A DNA stretch of 64,000 nucleotides from Brevundimonas albigilva (GCF_023503965.1 NZ_CP097298.1:496001-560000), one strand, 5' to 3'. Shown: positions 46,898 through 57,464, numbered from the stretch's first letter. Numbers and translations: made by a program. Notes: a model not told the origin generated them from the sequence alone.

Positions 46898-47857
46898 ATG
46901 GCGGCGGCGTTGACGCTGGAAGGCGTGGGCAAGCGGTACGGAACGTTCGAGGCCGTGCGCGATCTCAGCTTCCAGGTGGAGAAGGGTTCGATCTGCGGCT
47001 TCTTGGGCCCGAACGGCGCCGGCAAGACCTCGACCCTGCGGATGATCCTGGGCCTGCAGCCGGCGACGTCCGGGCGCATCGACATCCTGGGCGCGGCCGA
47101 CGGGCGCGAGGTGCGCGACCGAATCGGTTTCCTGCCGGAGGAGCGCGGCCTCTATCGCAAGATGACGCCGGTGGAGGCCATCGCCTTTTTCGGTTCGCTG
47201 AAGGGCCTGCCCGCCCATGAAGGCCGCAAGCGCGCGGTCGCCCTGCTGGAGCAGCAGGGGCTGGGCGCCTCGCAGAAGAAGAAGATGAAGGAGCTGTCCA
47301 AGGGCATGGCCCAGAAGGTCCAGCTTCTGGCCTCTGTCGTGCATCGCCCCGAATTCGTGATCCTGGACGAACCCTTCTCGGGCCTGGACCCGGTCAACCA
47401 GCAGGGCCTGGAGACCATGATCCGCGACCTGGCCGCCCAGGGGGCCACGGTCCTGTTCTCCACCCATGTGATGCAGCACGCCGAGCGGCTGTGCGACAAG
47501 GTGGTGCTGCTGGCGCGCGGGCGAAAGGCGTTCGAGGGCTCGGTCGAGGCCGCCAGGGCCACCGCGCCCCGCTTCCTGGAACTGGACGGCGCCCTGTCGA
47601 CCCAGGCGGTCGCCGCCCTGCCCGGCGTGACGGGGGTCGAGGTGGTGGACGAGGCGGGCGACACGCGGCGGCTGAAAGCGGCGCTGGCTGCGGGCGCGGG
47701 CGGCCAGGACACGCTGAAGGCCGCCTTCCTGACCGGACTGGACGTGCGCGGCTTCGCCCTGAAGGAGCCGACGTTGCACGACGCCTTCATCGGCCTGACC
47801 GGCGACCATCCGGACCAGCCCCAGACCTCTTCCCACACCGCGGAGGCGGCCCGATGA
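46898..47857 (+). CDS. ABC transporter ATP-binding protein (NatA-like)
   Basis: A 319-residue ATPase: Walker A GPNGAGKT, signature LSKGMAQKV, Walker B FVILDEPFSGLDP, H-loop FSTHVM. The C-terminal part (about 225-319) is the extension common in NatA/DUF4162 proteins. It pairs with the permease gene by ATGA overlap. The exported substrate (Na+, drug or lipid) cannot be told. Confidence 0.92.
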   Translation: MAAALTLEGVGKRYGTFEAVRDLSFQVEKGSICGFLGPNGAGKTSTLRMILGLQPATSGRIDILGAADGREVRDRIGFLPEERGLYRKMTPVEAIAFFGSLKGLPAHEGRKRAVALLEQQGLGASQKKKMKELSKGMAQKVQLLASVVHRPEFVILDEPFSGLDPVNQQGLETMIRDLAAQGATVLFSTHVMQHAERLCDKVVLLARGRKAFEGSVEAARATAPRFLELDGALSTQAVAALPGVTGVEVVDEAGDTRRLKAALAAGAGGQDTLKAAFLTGLDVRGFALKEPTLHDAFIGLTGDHPDQPQTSSHTAEAAR

Positions 47858-49216
47858 ACCGCACCCTTCTGATCGCGCGCCGCGAATACGTGGCCTACGC
47901 AAAGACGGTGGGCTTCTGGCTGTCGCTGTTGGCCTTTCCGATGTTCGCCGTGCTGGGCGGCGCCATTCCCGTTCTCATCCGCTCGTCCGAGCCGGTGCGC
48001 GCCGTGGCCGTGATCGAGGAAGGCCCGGCCGCCTCCGGCCTGGCCGCCGCGGTCCGCGACGCCCTCCAGGCCGAGGTCGATCAGGCCCGAACCCGCGTGG
48101 AGGACGCGACCGGACAGGCCGAGGCCGGCGCCGGCCGGGCCGTGGCCACCGCCCTGGCCGCGCCCAAGATGCGTCTCGTCGCGCCGCCCCCGCCATCGCC
48201 GACGCCCCGCCGGGAGCGGCGCGCGACGCCGCCATCCGCGCGGCGCTGGACAAGCAGGCGCCCGAGGACCAGCGGCTGGACGCCGTCGTCTTCCTGACGC
48301 GCCAGGACGGCAAGCCCGCCGCCCAGGTGTGGACCAGCCGCACCAACGACGACAACGTCGCCGGCTTCATCCGCGACGCCCTGTCCGACACCTATCGCGA
48401 GCAGACGCTGGGCGCCGCCGGCGTGCCCGCCGCCGTCATCGCCGATGTCGAGGACTTCCGGCCGGAGGTGAAGGCCTTTTCGCCCAATGCGGCGGGCGGG
48501 GGCGAGGTGTCCCTGCGCGACCGCCTGCCGTCGTTCATCGGCCTGGGGGCCGGGTTCGTTCTGTGGTCGCTGATCCTGACCGGCGCCTCGATCCTGCTGA
48601 ACAGCGTGATGGAGGAAAAGTCCAACCGCATCCTGGAGATCCTGCTGTCCTCGGCCTCGGCGACCGAGATCCTGACGGGCAAGGTGCTGGGCGTGGCCCT
48701 GCTGACGCTGACGGTCCTGCGGTCTGGGGCGGCATCGGCGCCTTCAGCCTGCTCAGCGCCGCGCCCGACGTGGCCGTGGATGTGGGCCAGGCCCTGCTGC
48801 GCGACGGCATGGTCTTCTACTTCATCGCCTACATGGTGGGCGGCTATCTGATGTATGCGGTCCTGTTCGCCGCCATCGGGGCCTTTTGCGAGACGCCGCG
48901 CGACGCCCAGACCCTGATGGGGCCGATCATGATGGTGCTGGTGGTGCCCATCCTGGTCATGCAGATGGCCCTGCGGACGCCCGACGCCATCGTGGTCAAG
49001 GTGCTGTCGTGGATCCCCCTGTTCACCCCCTTCCTGATGAGCGCGCGCGCGCCCGCCCATCCGCCGATGATCGAGATCGTGCTGACCCTGATCGGCATGT
49101 TCGCCGCCGCGGCCCTGATGGTCTGGATCGCCGGCCGCGCCTTCCGCGCCGGCGCCCTGTCGGACGTGAAGCTGAGCTGGAAAAGCTTCGGCCGGGCGAT
49201 CACCGGCCGGGCCTGA
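47854..49216 (+). CDS. ABC transporter permease (NatB-like; two frameshifts)
   Basis: About 455 residues once rejoined. One N-terminal helix ([21 protein letters not shown]), a large extracytoplasmic domain (about 45-215), then six C-terminal helices ([59 protein letters not shown] and others), as in ABC-2 permeases of the NatB type. Frame breaks occur in the C run at 48187-48191 and at the GG of 48721-48722, each one base short. It is coupled to the ATPase gene. Confidence 0.88.
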
Positions 49217-49245
49217 CGCGCGGAAGAAGTCCTCAACACGGAAAG

Positions 49246-49274
49246 AAAAAGGCCGCTCCGATGGAGCGGCCTTT
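49246..49274. terminator. Bidirectional terminator between natB-like gene and rpsU
   Basis: Stem GGCCGCTCC/GGAGCGGCC flanked by AAAAA and TTT, between convergent genes. Confidence 0.82.
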
Positions 49275-49298
49275 GATCTTTCAGGCTTTCGCCTGGTC

Positions 49299-49534
49299 TT
49301 AGCGGCCGGCGCGCGGCTTGGGCGCGGGGGCAGGCCCTCGCGCTGGGCGCGCTTGCGGGCCAGCTTGCGGGCGCGACGGACGGCTTCCGCCTTTTGGCGG
49401 GCGCGCTTTTCCGACGGCTTTTCGTAGTGCACGTGGCGCTTCATTTCACGGAAGCTGCCTTCGCGCTGCATCTTCTTCTTCAGGGCCTTGAGCGCCTGAT
49501 CGACGTTGTTGTCGCGGACGAAAATCTGAACCAG
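49299..49534 (-). CDS. rpsU: 30S ribosomal protein bS21 (CTG start; frameshifted)
   Basis: A bS21 of about 78 residues. [39 protein letters not shown] and [16 protein letters not shown] are unmistakable. The codon before GTT is CTG, 7 nt after GGAG in AAAGGAGAGAACC; no ATG, GTG or TTG is suitably placed, so CTG initiation is proposed. The frame breaks in the G5 run at 49326-49330. One base restores PAPKPRAGR and a TAA at 49299. Confidence 0.9.
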
Positions 49535-49710
49535 GGTTCTCTCTCCTTTGGCCGCCCGCCGCGTCCTTTCGAAGGGAGACGGGCAGACAAATAAAATCCT
49601 CTTCCGAAAGCAGGGCTCCCGGATGAAGGCGCGCTGATACACGAGCCTCCCGCCGCTGTCCAGCCGATGCCGACGATTGTGAAGGCTCGAAAGCGGTCGC
49701 CGACAGGCGT

Positions 49711-50383
49711 ATGATCGGCGTCATGACGCACGCCGCCGACGGGGCCCCCGACTGGGCCGCCCAGACCGAACAGACCGTCCTGGACGCCGCCATCGCCCGC
49801 GCGCCCGCCCTGGGCTGGAACGCCCGGCTGGTCCGCGAGGCGTGCGAGGCCTGCGGCCTGTCGCTGGGCGATCAGGAACTGCTGCTGCCCAACGGCGCGC
49901 GCGATCTGGCCGCCCTGCTGTCGCGTCGCCACGACGCCCGCGCCCTTCAGGCCCTGGGGGCCGTCGACGCCGCCGCGCTGAAGATTCGCGAGCGAGATCG
50001 CCCGCGCCGTGTCCGAACGGATGGAGGCCGGCGCCGCCGACCTGGAGGCCACGCGCCGCTGCGCCGCCTTCCTGGCCCTGCCGGTCAACGCCGACCTGGG
50101 GCTGAAGCTGGCGTGGGAAAGCGCCGACCACCTGTGGCGCTGGGCCGGCGACACGGCGACAGACTGGAACCACTATTCCAAGCGCACCATCCTGTCGGGC
50201 ATCCTGATCCCCGCCCTGACCCTGCGCTGGTTCGACGGGCGCGAGGCGGCGGAGGCGTTCGTGGCGCGCCGCATCGACAACGTCATGGCGTTCGAGAAGT
50301 GGAAGGCCGGCAAGGACTTCGACGCGCCGTTCCGGAAGGTGACCGACGCGCTGAGCCGGATGCGCTACGGCGCGCGAGCGTAA
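49711..50383 (+). CDS. COQ9 family protein (frameshifted)
   Basis: About 225 residues once rejoined. COQ9 proteins bind lipids and help ubiquinone synthesis. [25 protein letters not shown] is followed after the break (about 49987-49997) by [20 protein letters not shown]. The core lipid-pocket region is [33 protein letters not shown] and ends with [15 protein letters not shown]. The frame change needs +1 or -2, unlike the other breaks; loss of a CG in a GCGAGCGCGAG-type repeat fits. The start could also be 49723. Confidence 0.87.
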
Positions 50384-50391
50384 GCGCCTTT

Positions 50392-50423
50392 CCGTTCATC
50401 CCGGCTTTCGCCGGGATGAACGG
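50392..50423. repeat. Perfect intergenic hairpin without T tract
   Basis: CCGTTCATCCCGGC-TTTC-GCCGGGATGAACGG between the convergent COQ9 and purK genes. It ends 1 nt before the purK stop. The ATCCCGGC/GCCGGGAT core resembles dispersed intergenic palindromes in related genomes (from memory); it may also act as a terminator. Confidence 0.65.
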
Positions 50424-50424
50424 A

Positions 50425-51507
50425 TCAAAGAGAACCGAGCACCCGGTTCACATGGGCCATCTTGCGGCCCGGGCGCGCCTCGGCCTTGCCATAGAGATGC
50501 AGACGGCGATCGGACTTTCCGGCCAGGTCGCGCCACTGGTCGACCTCGTCGCCCAGCAGGTTGCTCATCTCGACGCGGGCGTGCGCCGCCGTGGGGCCCA
50601 GCGGCCAGCCGGCGACGGCGCGGACGTGCTGCTCGAACTGGTCGCAGACGCAGCCGTCCTGGGTCCAGTGGCCGGTGTTGTGGACGCGCGGCGCGATCTC
50701 GTTGACCAGCAGGACGTCGTCGCCCAGATCGAACAGCTCGACCCCGATCACGCCGACATAGTCCAGGCCGTCCAGGATGGCCTCGGCGATGGCGCGGGCG
50801 CGGACCTGGGTGGCCTCGTCCACCGTCGCGGGGGCCAGGGTGGTGCGCAGAACCCCGCCCTCGTGCCGGTTCTCGCCCAGCGGATAGACCGCCATCCGCC
50901 CGTCCCAGTCGCGCGCGGCGATGACCGACAGTTCGCGCACGAAGGCGGCGCGCGCCTCCAGGATGGCCGGGCGGCCGCCCAGGCTCTCCAGCGCGGCGGG
51001 CGCGTCCTCGATGGCGCGGATCCAGACCTGGCCCTTGCCGTCATAGCCCTCGCGCCGGGTCTTCAGCAGGGCCGGCAGGCCCAGTTCGGTCAGGCCCACG
51101 ACCAGGTCGTCCAGGGTGTCGACCACGGCGAAGGCCACCGTCGGCGCCCCGACCGCGTTCAGGAAGGTCTTTTCGTCCACCCGGTCCTGCGACACGCGCA
51201 GCGCCGTCGGCCCTGGCGCGACCAGGGCCCCGGCCTCGGCCAGCCGCTCGATCAGATCGGCGGGCACGTTCTCGAACTCGAAGGTCACGACGTCGGCGGC
51301 GCGGCCCAGGGCGGTCAGGGCGTCCGGGTCGTCATAGGCGGCCACGATCTGGCGGGCGGAAACGCGGCCGGCGGGGCTGTCGGGCTCCGGGTCCAGGATC
51401 ACGACGTCCAGCCCGAGGCGCGAGGCGGCCTGGCTGAGCATCCGGCCCAGCTGGCCGCCGCCCAGGATGCCAAGGGTCGAACCGGGGGGAAGCGGCAGAT
51501 CGGGCAC
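50425..51507 (-). CDS. purK: 5-(carboxyamino)imidazole ribonucleotide synthase
   Basis: A 360-residue ATP-grasp enzyme making N5-CAIR from AIR, bicarbonate and ATP in purine synthesis. LGILGGGQLGRMLSQAA, VVTFEFENVPADLIERL, LPALLKTRREGYDGKGQ and LLVNEIAPRVHNTGHWTQDGC are the family motifs. It starts immediately after the purE stop (adjacent codons), so the two are translated together. Confidence 0.96.
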   Translation of the reverse strand: MPDLPLPPGSTLGILGGGQLGRMLSQAASRLGLDVVILDPEPDSPAGRVSARQIVAAYDDPDALTALGRAADVVTFEFENVPADLIERLAEAGALVAPGPTALRVSQDRVDEKTFLNAVGAPTVAFAVVDTLDDLVVGLTELGLPALLKTRREGYDGKGQVWIRAIEDAPAALESLGGRPAILEARAAFVRELSVIAARDWDGRMAVYPLGENRHEGGVLRTTLAPATVDEATQVRARAIAEAILDGLDYVGVIGVELFDLGDDVLLVNEIAPRVHNTGHWTQDGCVCDQFEQHVRAVAGWPLGPTAAHARVEMSNLLGDEVDQWRDLAGKSDRRLHLYGKAEARPGRKMAHVNRVLGSL

Positions 51508-51999
51508 TCAGTCCTCGACGGTTTCGGCGATGGAATCGGTCTGGGCGGCGCGGAAGTCTTCCAGACGTCCCGCCAGGGCCGGGTCGGCCAGGCCCAGGAT
51601 CTGCGCGGCCAGAAGCCCGGCGTTGGCGGCGCCCGCCTCGCCGATGGCCAGGGTGGCGACAGGCACGCCCGCCGGCATCTGCACGATCGACAACAGGCTG
51701 TCCAAGCCCTTCAGCGCCTTGGACTGGACCGGCACGCCCAGCACCGGCAGTTCGGTCATGGAGGCGACCATGCCCGGCAGGTGGGCCGCCCCGCCGGCGC
51801 CGGCGATCACCACCTTGAAGCCGGCCCCCTTGGCGCCCGTCGCGAACTGAACCAGCCGATGGGGCGTGCGGTGCGCGCTGACGACGCTGGCCTTCCAGCC
51901 GACGCCCAGCTGGTCCAGCCGATCGGCCGCCAGCTTCATGGTGGGCCAGTCGGACCGGCTGCCCATGATGATCGCCACCGGGGTTTCGGAAGTCGCCAT
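51508..51999 (-). CDS. purE: N5-carboxyaminoimidazole ribonucleotide mutase
   Basis: A 163-residue class I PurE moving the carboxylate of N5-CAIR to give [44 protein letters not shown] and [37 protein letters not shown] motifs are conserved; the catalytic His is in SAHRTP. First gene of purE-purK. Confidence 0.96.
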   Translation of the reverse strand: MATSETPVAIIMGSRSDWPTMKLAADRLDQLGVGWKASVVSAHRTPHRLVQFATGAKGAGFKVVIAGAGGAAHLPGMVASMTELPVLGVPVQSKALKGLDSLLSIVQMPAGVPVATLAIGEAGAANAGLLAAQILGLADPALAGRLEDFRAAQTDSIAETVED

Positions 52000-52121
52000 G
52001 CGTTCGGGCCCCTCTCGGAAAGGCGCCCGTTACAGCACACGCGTTGCGCCCGCAACCAACGGCGTTAGCATCGGCCTGTCGCGCGACCTGCTGAGTCGCG
52101 CTCCGGGGAGCCTTTCGCGCC

Positions 52122-52685
52122 GTGACCGACGTGGCCGATATCGACCTGAACGCCGAGATCGAGCGCCTGCGCGCCGAGGTCGAGACCTTGCGCCTGCGCG
52201 CCGAGGCGGCCGAGGCGGCGGCCGATCACGACGTCCTGACGCCGGCCCTCAACAGGCGCGGCTTTGTTGCGGTCATGCAGCGGACCATCGCCTACTGCCG
52301 GCGACACGACGTGCCGGCGACGCTGCTCTATCTGGATCTGGACGGGTTCAAGGGGGTCAACGATCGGCTGGGCCACGCGGCCGGCGACGCCGCCCTGGTC
52401 AAGGTCGCCGAACTGATGCTGGCGAACCTGCGCGAATCGGACGCCGTGGGCCGCCTGGGCGGCGACGAGTTCGCCCTGCTGATGCTGAATGCGGGGCTGG
52501 ACGAGGGCCGCGCCAAGGCCCGGCAGCTGGCGGAAACCCTGGCGGCCGAACCCTTCGCCTGGGAGGGCCGGACCGCGCCCCTGGGCGGATCGTTCGGCGT
52601 GCGCGCCTGGGACGGCCATGCCGATCCCGAAGCCTGGCTGGCCGAGGCCGACGCCGCCATGTGGGTGCGAAAGAAGGGGCGCTGA
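52122..52685 (+). CDS. GGDEF-domain protein (probable diguanylate cyclase)
   Basis: A 187-residue cytoplasmic protein. A short coiled coil (residues 10-35, AEIERLRAEVETLRLRAEA) precedes a GGDEF domain with intact active site GGDEF (113-117) and inhibitory-site RESD (104-107). It should make c-di-GMP from GTP with product inhibition. There is no sensor domain. The start is GTG. The context gives no signalling partner. Confidence 0.92.
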   Translation: MTDVADIDLNAEIERLRAEVETLRLRAEAAEAAADHDVLTPALNRRGFVAVMQRTIAYCRRHDVPATLLYLDLDGFKGVNDRLGHAAGDAALVKVAELMLANLRESDAVGRLGGDEFALLMLNAGLDEGRAKARQLAETLAAEPFAWEGRTAPLGGSFGVRAWDGHADPEAWLAEADAAMWVRKKGR

Positions 52686-52707
52686 GGCCCCTTCCCGCTC
52701 GTATTGC

Positions 52708-54523
52708 TTACAGCGGCAGCCGAAGCTGGACGCCGCCCATGTGGCTGTCGGCGTGATCGCCGAAGCGGCCGCGATAGCCGACCGTCACCCGAACGGGCCC
52801 GACCTCGCCCTCCAGCCCGGCCGAGGCCAGGACCTGGCCGCCGAACGGATCGTCGATCTCGCGTTCCAGAACCTGGGCCGGATTGTTGTGGAGGCCGACC
52901 CGCAGCGGATCGGAGCTGTCGTCCAGCGCATCGCGATAGCCCCCTTCGGCGAACAGGGCGAAGCCGCCCAGGTCGGCCTCGGCGCGCAGCGCCACCTCGC
53001 CGCTCAGCGCCTTCAGGTCTCGATCCTGATACGCGTACTGGGCCGCGAGACCCTGCTCGAAATAGCCGTCCACCTGGCTGGAGGTCCACGTCAGGGCCGC
53101 GCGCGGCGACAGGGCGACGCCGCCCATGTCGAACCAGGTTCCCGCCTGCAGGCGCGCGCCGGTGCTGACCGCGGTCGTCTCGGCGGTGTGGACGATCGGC
53201 GCCAGGCTGGTGATCCGCTTCATGTCGTCGATATTGTCGCGCGCCACCCCGACCACGCCGTTGACGAAGACGCCCGACGGCGCGCGCCAGCCGGCGTAGA
53301 GGTCCAGGCCGAAGCTCTCGACCTCGAACGTCAGCGTCTGGCTTTCCACGTCGCTGACCCGCGCGGTCCCCGCCAGGCCGACGCGCATCGCCTCGGACGG
53401 GCCGGCCTCCAGCGCGATCCGCCCGCCCCAGCCGTCGGACGACGCGTCGCCCACGACGCCGCGCGCGTCGTAGTCGGCGCTGTCGACCATGGCCGAGCCG
53501 GTCAGGGACACCCCCGCGTCCAATCCTGGCGGCCCGAGAAGGCCTCGCTGGCGGCGTCCAGCGCATCCTCGCGGTGCCGGAAGGCCGTCTCGCCCGCCAG
53601 CGTCGCCTGGGCGCCGATGTCGGCGTAGTAGAGATAGTCCGTCGCCAGGCGGGCGATCGCCCGGTGGCCGGCGGCCGTCGGATGGACGTCGTCGAAATAG
53701 AAATAGGTGTCGGGACTGGCGCAGACGCTGGTCCCGGTGAAGCATTTGTCCGTAACGTTGGTGAAGCCGAAGTCGGCGGGATTCGCGGCGATGACGTCGC
53801 CAATCCTGAACAGGTCCATCAGGATGATGTTGCTGCCCGGTTGCGCCGCCGCTGTGGCGTTCAGCTTGGTCAGCAGCGTCGAGTTGAAGTTGCCGGCCGC
53901 GGCGTCCGCCAGGCCGGCCGCGGGCGCGCCGGCGGGCGAGCGAAACTGCGGCGTCAGGCTGAGCTTGGGCAGATTGGCCACCAGGATCGTGCCCGCCCCG
54001 GCGCCGGCGACGGCGTTGACCAGGGTGTTGACGTTGCTCGAGGCGGTGTTGGTGACCGTGTTCATATAGGCCAGGGGCGCCGACGAGGCGCCGGCCAGGG
54101 CCAGGGTCTGAAAGATGTCGTTGGCGCCGCCCAGCACCGTGACCAGGTCGCCCTGGCCGAACCGGCCGCCGCGGCCGGTGTAGGCGCCCAGTTGCGCCAG
54201 CATTCCCGGCGGGGCGTGGTCGACGCGTCGGTCCGCGATCCCCCGAAGGCGTAGTTGATGCTGCCGGAGACCGAGCCCGTGAAGTTGGCGGCGTTGAAGC
54301 CCAGCAGCTCGGTCCACACCGGCCCGCTGGAGAAGCGGCCCTGGAAATAGGGCGGCGACGGCGGCGTCGCGCCTCCGGTCGCCAGATACAAGTTGCCGTT
54401 GTCGCTCAGGCTGTCGCCGAAAACGACCAGGCGATCATAGGATTGCGCCGAGGCGGCGCCGGCGAAGGCGCAGGCGGCGAGCGCGAGGGCGGCGACGGCG
54501 CCGCCGGTGACGAAACGTGGCAT
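52708..54523 (-). CDS. GDSL-family autotransporter esterase (two frameshifts)
   Basis: About 605 residues once rejoined. A signal peptide (VAALALAACAFAGAASAQ) leads to an SGNH hydrolase domain: nucleophile Ser in VVFGDSLSDNG, then LGGANDIF, and the Asp/His pair in DVHPTAAGHRAIA. A C-terminal 12-strand beta-barrel domain (about 330-605) ends VQLRLPL. This is the EstA-type autotransporter, displaying the esterase on the surface. Breaks at about 54215-54230 and 53520-53530 each lack one base. Confidence 0.88.
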
Positions 54524-54651
54524 TGAATCCTCCCACGGCCGTCATGAGCGCGGCCGTTGAGGCTCACTGTGCGCCTGTTCGCGGCGAGCGCAAGATGCCG
54601 TTTCGTCAGCATCTGGAGCAATTTTGCGCGACCTGATGCGGCTGTGCGGCT

Positions 54652-55554
54652 TTACCCCGCCCAGTTGGGCGGGCGCTTGTCCAGGAAGGCGGCGACGCCT
54701 TCGCGGCCTTCGTCGGACACGCGGGCGCGCGCGATGCGGCGCGCGGTGTCGTCGATCAGACCCGTGTCGATCTTGTGGTGAGCGAGGTCGTGGACCAGCC
54801 GCTTGGCGTCGCCCATGGCGCCGGGCGCATTGGCCGACAGGCTGTCGGACAGCATCTCGATGAACTGGTCGACCGAACCTTCCGGCAGGACCATGTCGAT
54901 CAGGCCGGCGTGGGCCGCGTAGTCGGCGTCGAAGATGTTGCCGGTCAGGAACAGCTGGCGCGCGCGGCGCGCGCCGACCGCCTCGATCACATAGGGGGCG
55001 ATGGTCGCCGGAATCAGGCCCAGCTTGACCTCGGAAAAGGCGAAGCGCGCGCCCGCCACGGCCACGGCCATGTCGCAGGCCGCCACGATGCCGGCGCCGC
55101 CGCCCATGGCCGACCCTTCGACCACCGCCACCGTCAGGGCGGGCACGTCGTGCAGGGCCTTCAGCATCCGGGCCAGGCCTTGCGCGTCGGTGCGATTGTC
55201 GGCCTCGGACCAGCCGGCGGCGTCGCGCATCCAGTTCAGGTCGGCGCCGGCGCTGAAGGTCCCGCCCGCGCCGCGGATGAAGACGACGCGAACCCGGTCG
55301 GCGCCGTGCAGGGTCTCGAACGCCTCGTGCAGGGCGGCGATGGTCGCGGCGTCGAAGGCGTTCTTCTTGTGCGACCGGTTGATGGTGACGAAGACCACGC
55401 CGTCGGCGGTGGCGTCGATCTGGACCAGATCGTCGTTGGCGTCCGGCGCCGGGTCGGCGACCAGCGGGTGGGCGATGCGGTTGATCTCGGCCTCTTCGGC
55501 GTCGGTGACGTCCAGGGCTTCCAGGTCGGCTTCGGTCGGCTTGCGGTCGGTCAT
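54652..55554 (-). CDS. Enoyl-CoA hydratase/isomerase family protein
   Basis: A 300-residue crotonase-fold protein with an N-terminal extension of about 45 residues. The oxyanion hole is formed by FSAGADLNWM and GGGAGIVAACD; catalytic Glu residues lie near ARFAFSEVKLGLIPA. NWMRDAAGWSEADN resembles methylglutaconyl-CoA hydratases of leucine breakdown, which would complement the isovaleryl-CoA dehydrogenase at 14.8 kb. The substrate is inferred. Confidence 0.88.
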   Translation of the reverse strand: MTDRKPTEADLEALDVTDAEEAEINRIAHPLVADPAPDANDDLVQIDATADGVVFVTINRSHKKNAFDAATIAALHEAFETLHGADRVRVVFIRGAGGTFSAGADLNWMRDAAGWSEADNRTDAQGLARMLKALHDVPALTVAVVEGSAMGGGAGIVAACDMAVAVAGARFAFSEVKLGLIPATIAPYVIEAVGARRARQLFLTGNIFDADYAAHAGLIDMVLPEGSVDQFIEMLSDSLSANAPGAMGDAKRLVHDLAHHKIDTGLIDDTARRIARARVSDEGREGVAAFLDKRPPNWAG

Positions 55555-55670
55555 GTCGGGCTCCTTGGCCGAAGAACGTTCGGGAGGGATGTAGCGCTCC
55601 CGGTCGCCGTTGGAAAAGCGCTTGTCGCCGGACAGGTGACGAAGCGCGCGCGAGACCCTACCTAGAGCCC

Positions 55671-57101
55671 ATGACCGTTCACGCCTCCCCGCCGCCCATC
55701 CTCGAAACCGCCGGGGTCGATCCCGACGAGGCCCTGTCGATCCTGAAGGGCGCCTTGGCCGGCGCCGACGACGGCGAGCTGTTCCTGGAACGCGCCGAGA
55801 GCGAGAGCCTGGTGTTCGACGACGGGCGGCTGAAGTCGGCGGCCTATGACGCGACCGAGGGCTTCGGCCTGCGGGTCGTGGCGGGCGAGACCGCCGGCTA
55901 CGCCCACGCCAACGAGATTTCGGCCGCCGCCCTGCGCCGCGCCGCCGATAGCGCCGCCCTGGCCAAGCAGGGCCACGCGGGCGTCGCGGCCGACGCCCCG
56001 CGCGCCACCAACCAGAAGCTCTATGGCGAGGTCGATCCCCTCGCCTCGCCCGCGTTTTCCGACAAGATCGCCCTGCTGGCCGAGATCGACGCCTGGGCCC
56101 GCGCCCGCGATCCGCGCGTGGTGCAGGTCTCGGCCTCGCTGGTCGGAGAGCGGCGGGCCATCGAGATCCTGCGCGCCGACGACCGGGCGGTGCGCGACAT
56201 CCGCCCGCTGGTGCGGCTGAACGTCTCGGTCACCGTCGAGCAGGACGGGCGGCGCGAGAGCGCCTCCTCCGGCGCCGGCGGCCGCGCCGGGTTCGAGACC
56301 TGGGTCGCGCCCGAACGCTGGCAGGCCCAGGTGGACGAGGCGTTGCGCCAGGCGCTGGTGAACCTGGAGGCGGTCGACTGTCCGGCCGGTGAGATGGACG
56401 TGGTGCTGGGCGCCGGCTGGCCCGGCGTGTTGCTGCACGAGGCCATCGGCCACGGGTTCGAGGGGGACTTCCACCGCAAGGGCTCGTCGGTCTTCAACGG
56501 CATGATGGGCAAGCGGGTCGCCGCGCCGGGCGTGACGGTGGTGGACGACGGCTCCATCGCCGGGCGGCGCGGCTCGCTGTCCGTCGACGACGAGGGCACC
56601 CCGACGCAGCGAAACGTGCTGATCGAGGACGGGATCATGGTCGGGCTGATGCACGACCGGCTGTCCGCGCGGCAGATGGGGGTTCAGGCCACCGGCAACG
56701 GGCGACGCCAATCGTTCGCCCATATGCCCATGCCGCGCATGACCAACACCTTCATGGAGGGCGGCAAGGATTCGAAGGCCGACATGATCGCCGGCACCAA
56801 GCGCGGCCTCTACGCCGCCAACTTTTCGGGCGGCCAGGTGGACATCACCAACGGCAAGTTCGTCTTCCAGTGCAACGAGGCCTATCTGATCGAGGACGGG
56901 GTGATCACCGCGCCCGTCCGGGGCGCCACCCTGATCGGCGACGGCGCCACGGCCCTGACCCGGATCGAGATGATCGGCGACGACTTCGCCTTCGACCCCG
57001 GCGTCGGCGTCTGCGGCAAGGCGGGCCAGGGCGTGCCGGTCGGCATCGGCCAGCCCAGCCTGAAGATCGCCGGCCTGACCGTGGGCGGCACGGCGGTCTG
57101 A
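55671..57101 (+). CDS. tldD: Metalloprotease TldD
   Basis: A 476-residue TldD, which with TldE/PmbA degrades unfolded peptides and matures modified peptides such as microcin B17 in enterobacteria. The zinc motif HEAIGHGFEGD is present at about residue 262. FLERAESESLVFDDGRLK and VFQCNEAYLIEDG are family segments. PmbA is not in the window. It is cytoplasmic. Confidence 0.95.
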   Translation: MTVHASPPPILETAGVDPDEALSILKGALAGADDGELFLERAESESLVFDDGRLKSAAYDATEGFGLRVVAGETAGYAHANEISAAALRRAADSAALAKQGHAGVAADAPRATNQKLYGEVDPLASPAFSDKIALLAEIDAWARARDPRVVQVSASLVGERRAIEILRADDRAVRDIRPLVRLNVSVTVEQDGRRESASSGAGGRAGFETWVAPERWQAQVDEALRQALVNLEAVDCPAGEMDVVLGAGWPGVLLHEAIGHGFEGDFHRKGSSVFNGMMGKRVAAPGVTVVDDGSIAGRRGSLSVDDEGTPTQRNVLIEDGIMVGLMHDRLSARQMGVQATGNGRRQSFAHMPMPRMTNTFMEGGKDSKADMIAGTKRGLYAANFSGGQVDITNGKFVFQCNEAYLIEDGVITAPVRGATLIGDGATALTRIEMIGDDFAFDPGVGVCGKAGQGVPVGIGQPSLKIAGLTVGGTAV

Positions 57102-57163
57102 GCCTAGCGGAACCGTATCGGACAGTGACGTGTTTCCCCGCCACACCGGAGAGGAGACCCCCA

Positions 57164-57454
57164 ATGCCCACCGAACGTACTGTTGAGCATCCCGACGGCC
57201 GCGTCGAACGCATCACCGAGACCTCGGCGGCCCCCACCGTCGTCGAACGTCGCGGCGGCGGCGGCATGGGCGCCATCGTGGCGCTGGTCATCGGCCTGCT
57301 GGCCGTGCTCGTGATCGGCTATTTCCTGATGAACATGAGCCGCAACGACGCCGTGGAATCCAACGCCATCGCCGGCGCCGCCGACAGCGTGGGCAATGCG
57401 GCGGACAACATCGGCGACGCCGCGCGCGACGCGGTTCCCGAACGCCCCAACTGA
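57164..57454 (+). CDS. Small single-pass membrane protein
   Basis: A 96-residue protein with a strong GAGAGGAG Shine-Dalgarno. The N-terminal hydrophilic part (MPTERTVEHPDGRVERITE, Gly-rich RRGGGGM) precedes one helix, GAIVALVIGLLAVLVIGYFLMNM (about 35-58). The C-terminus has DSVGNAADNIGDAARDAV, an amphipathic helix. It is probably anchored in the inner membrane. No family is recognised. Confidence 0.78.
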   Translation: MPTERTVEHPDGRVERITETSAAPTVVERRGGGGMGAIVALVIGLLAVLVIGYFLMNMSRNDAVESNAIAGAADSVGNAADNIGDAARDAVPERPN

Positions 57455-57464
57455 TTTCGCTTCG

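Noticed and set aside
52708..54523. Three separate genes (SGNH start, SGNH end, barrel)
   Set aside because: The pieces are contiguous parts of one GDSL autotransporter and are joined by two one-base corrections.
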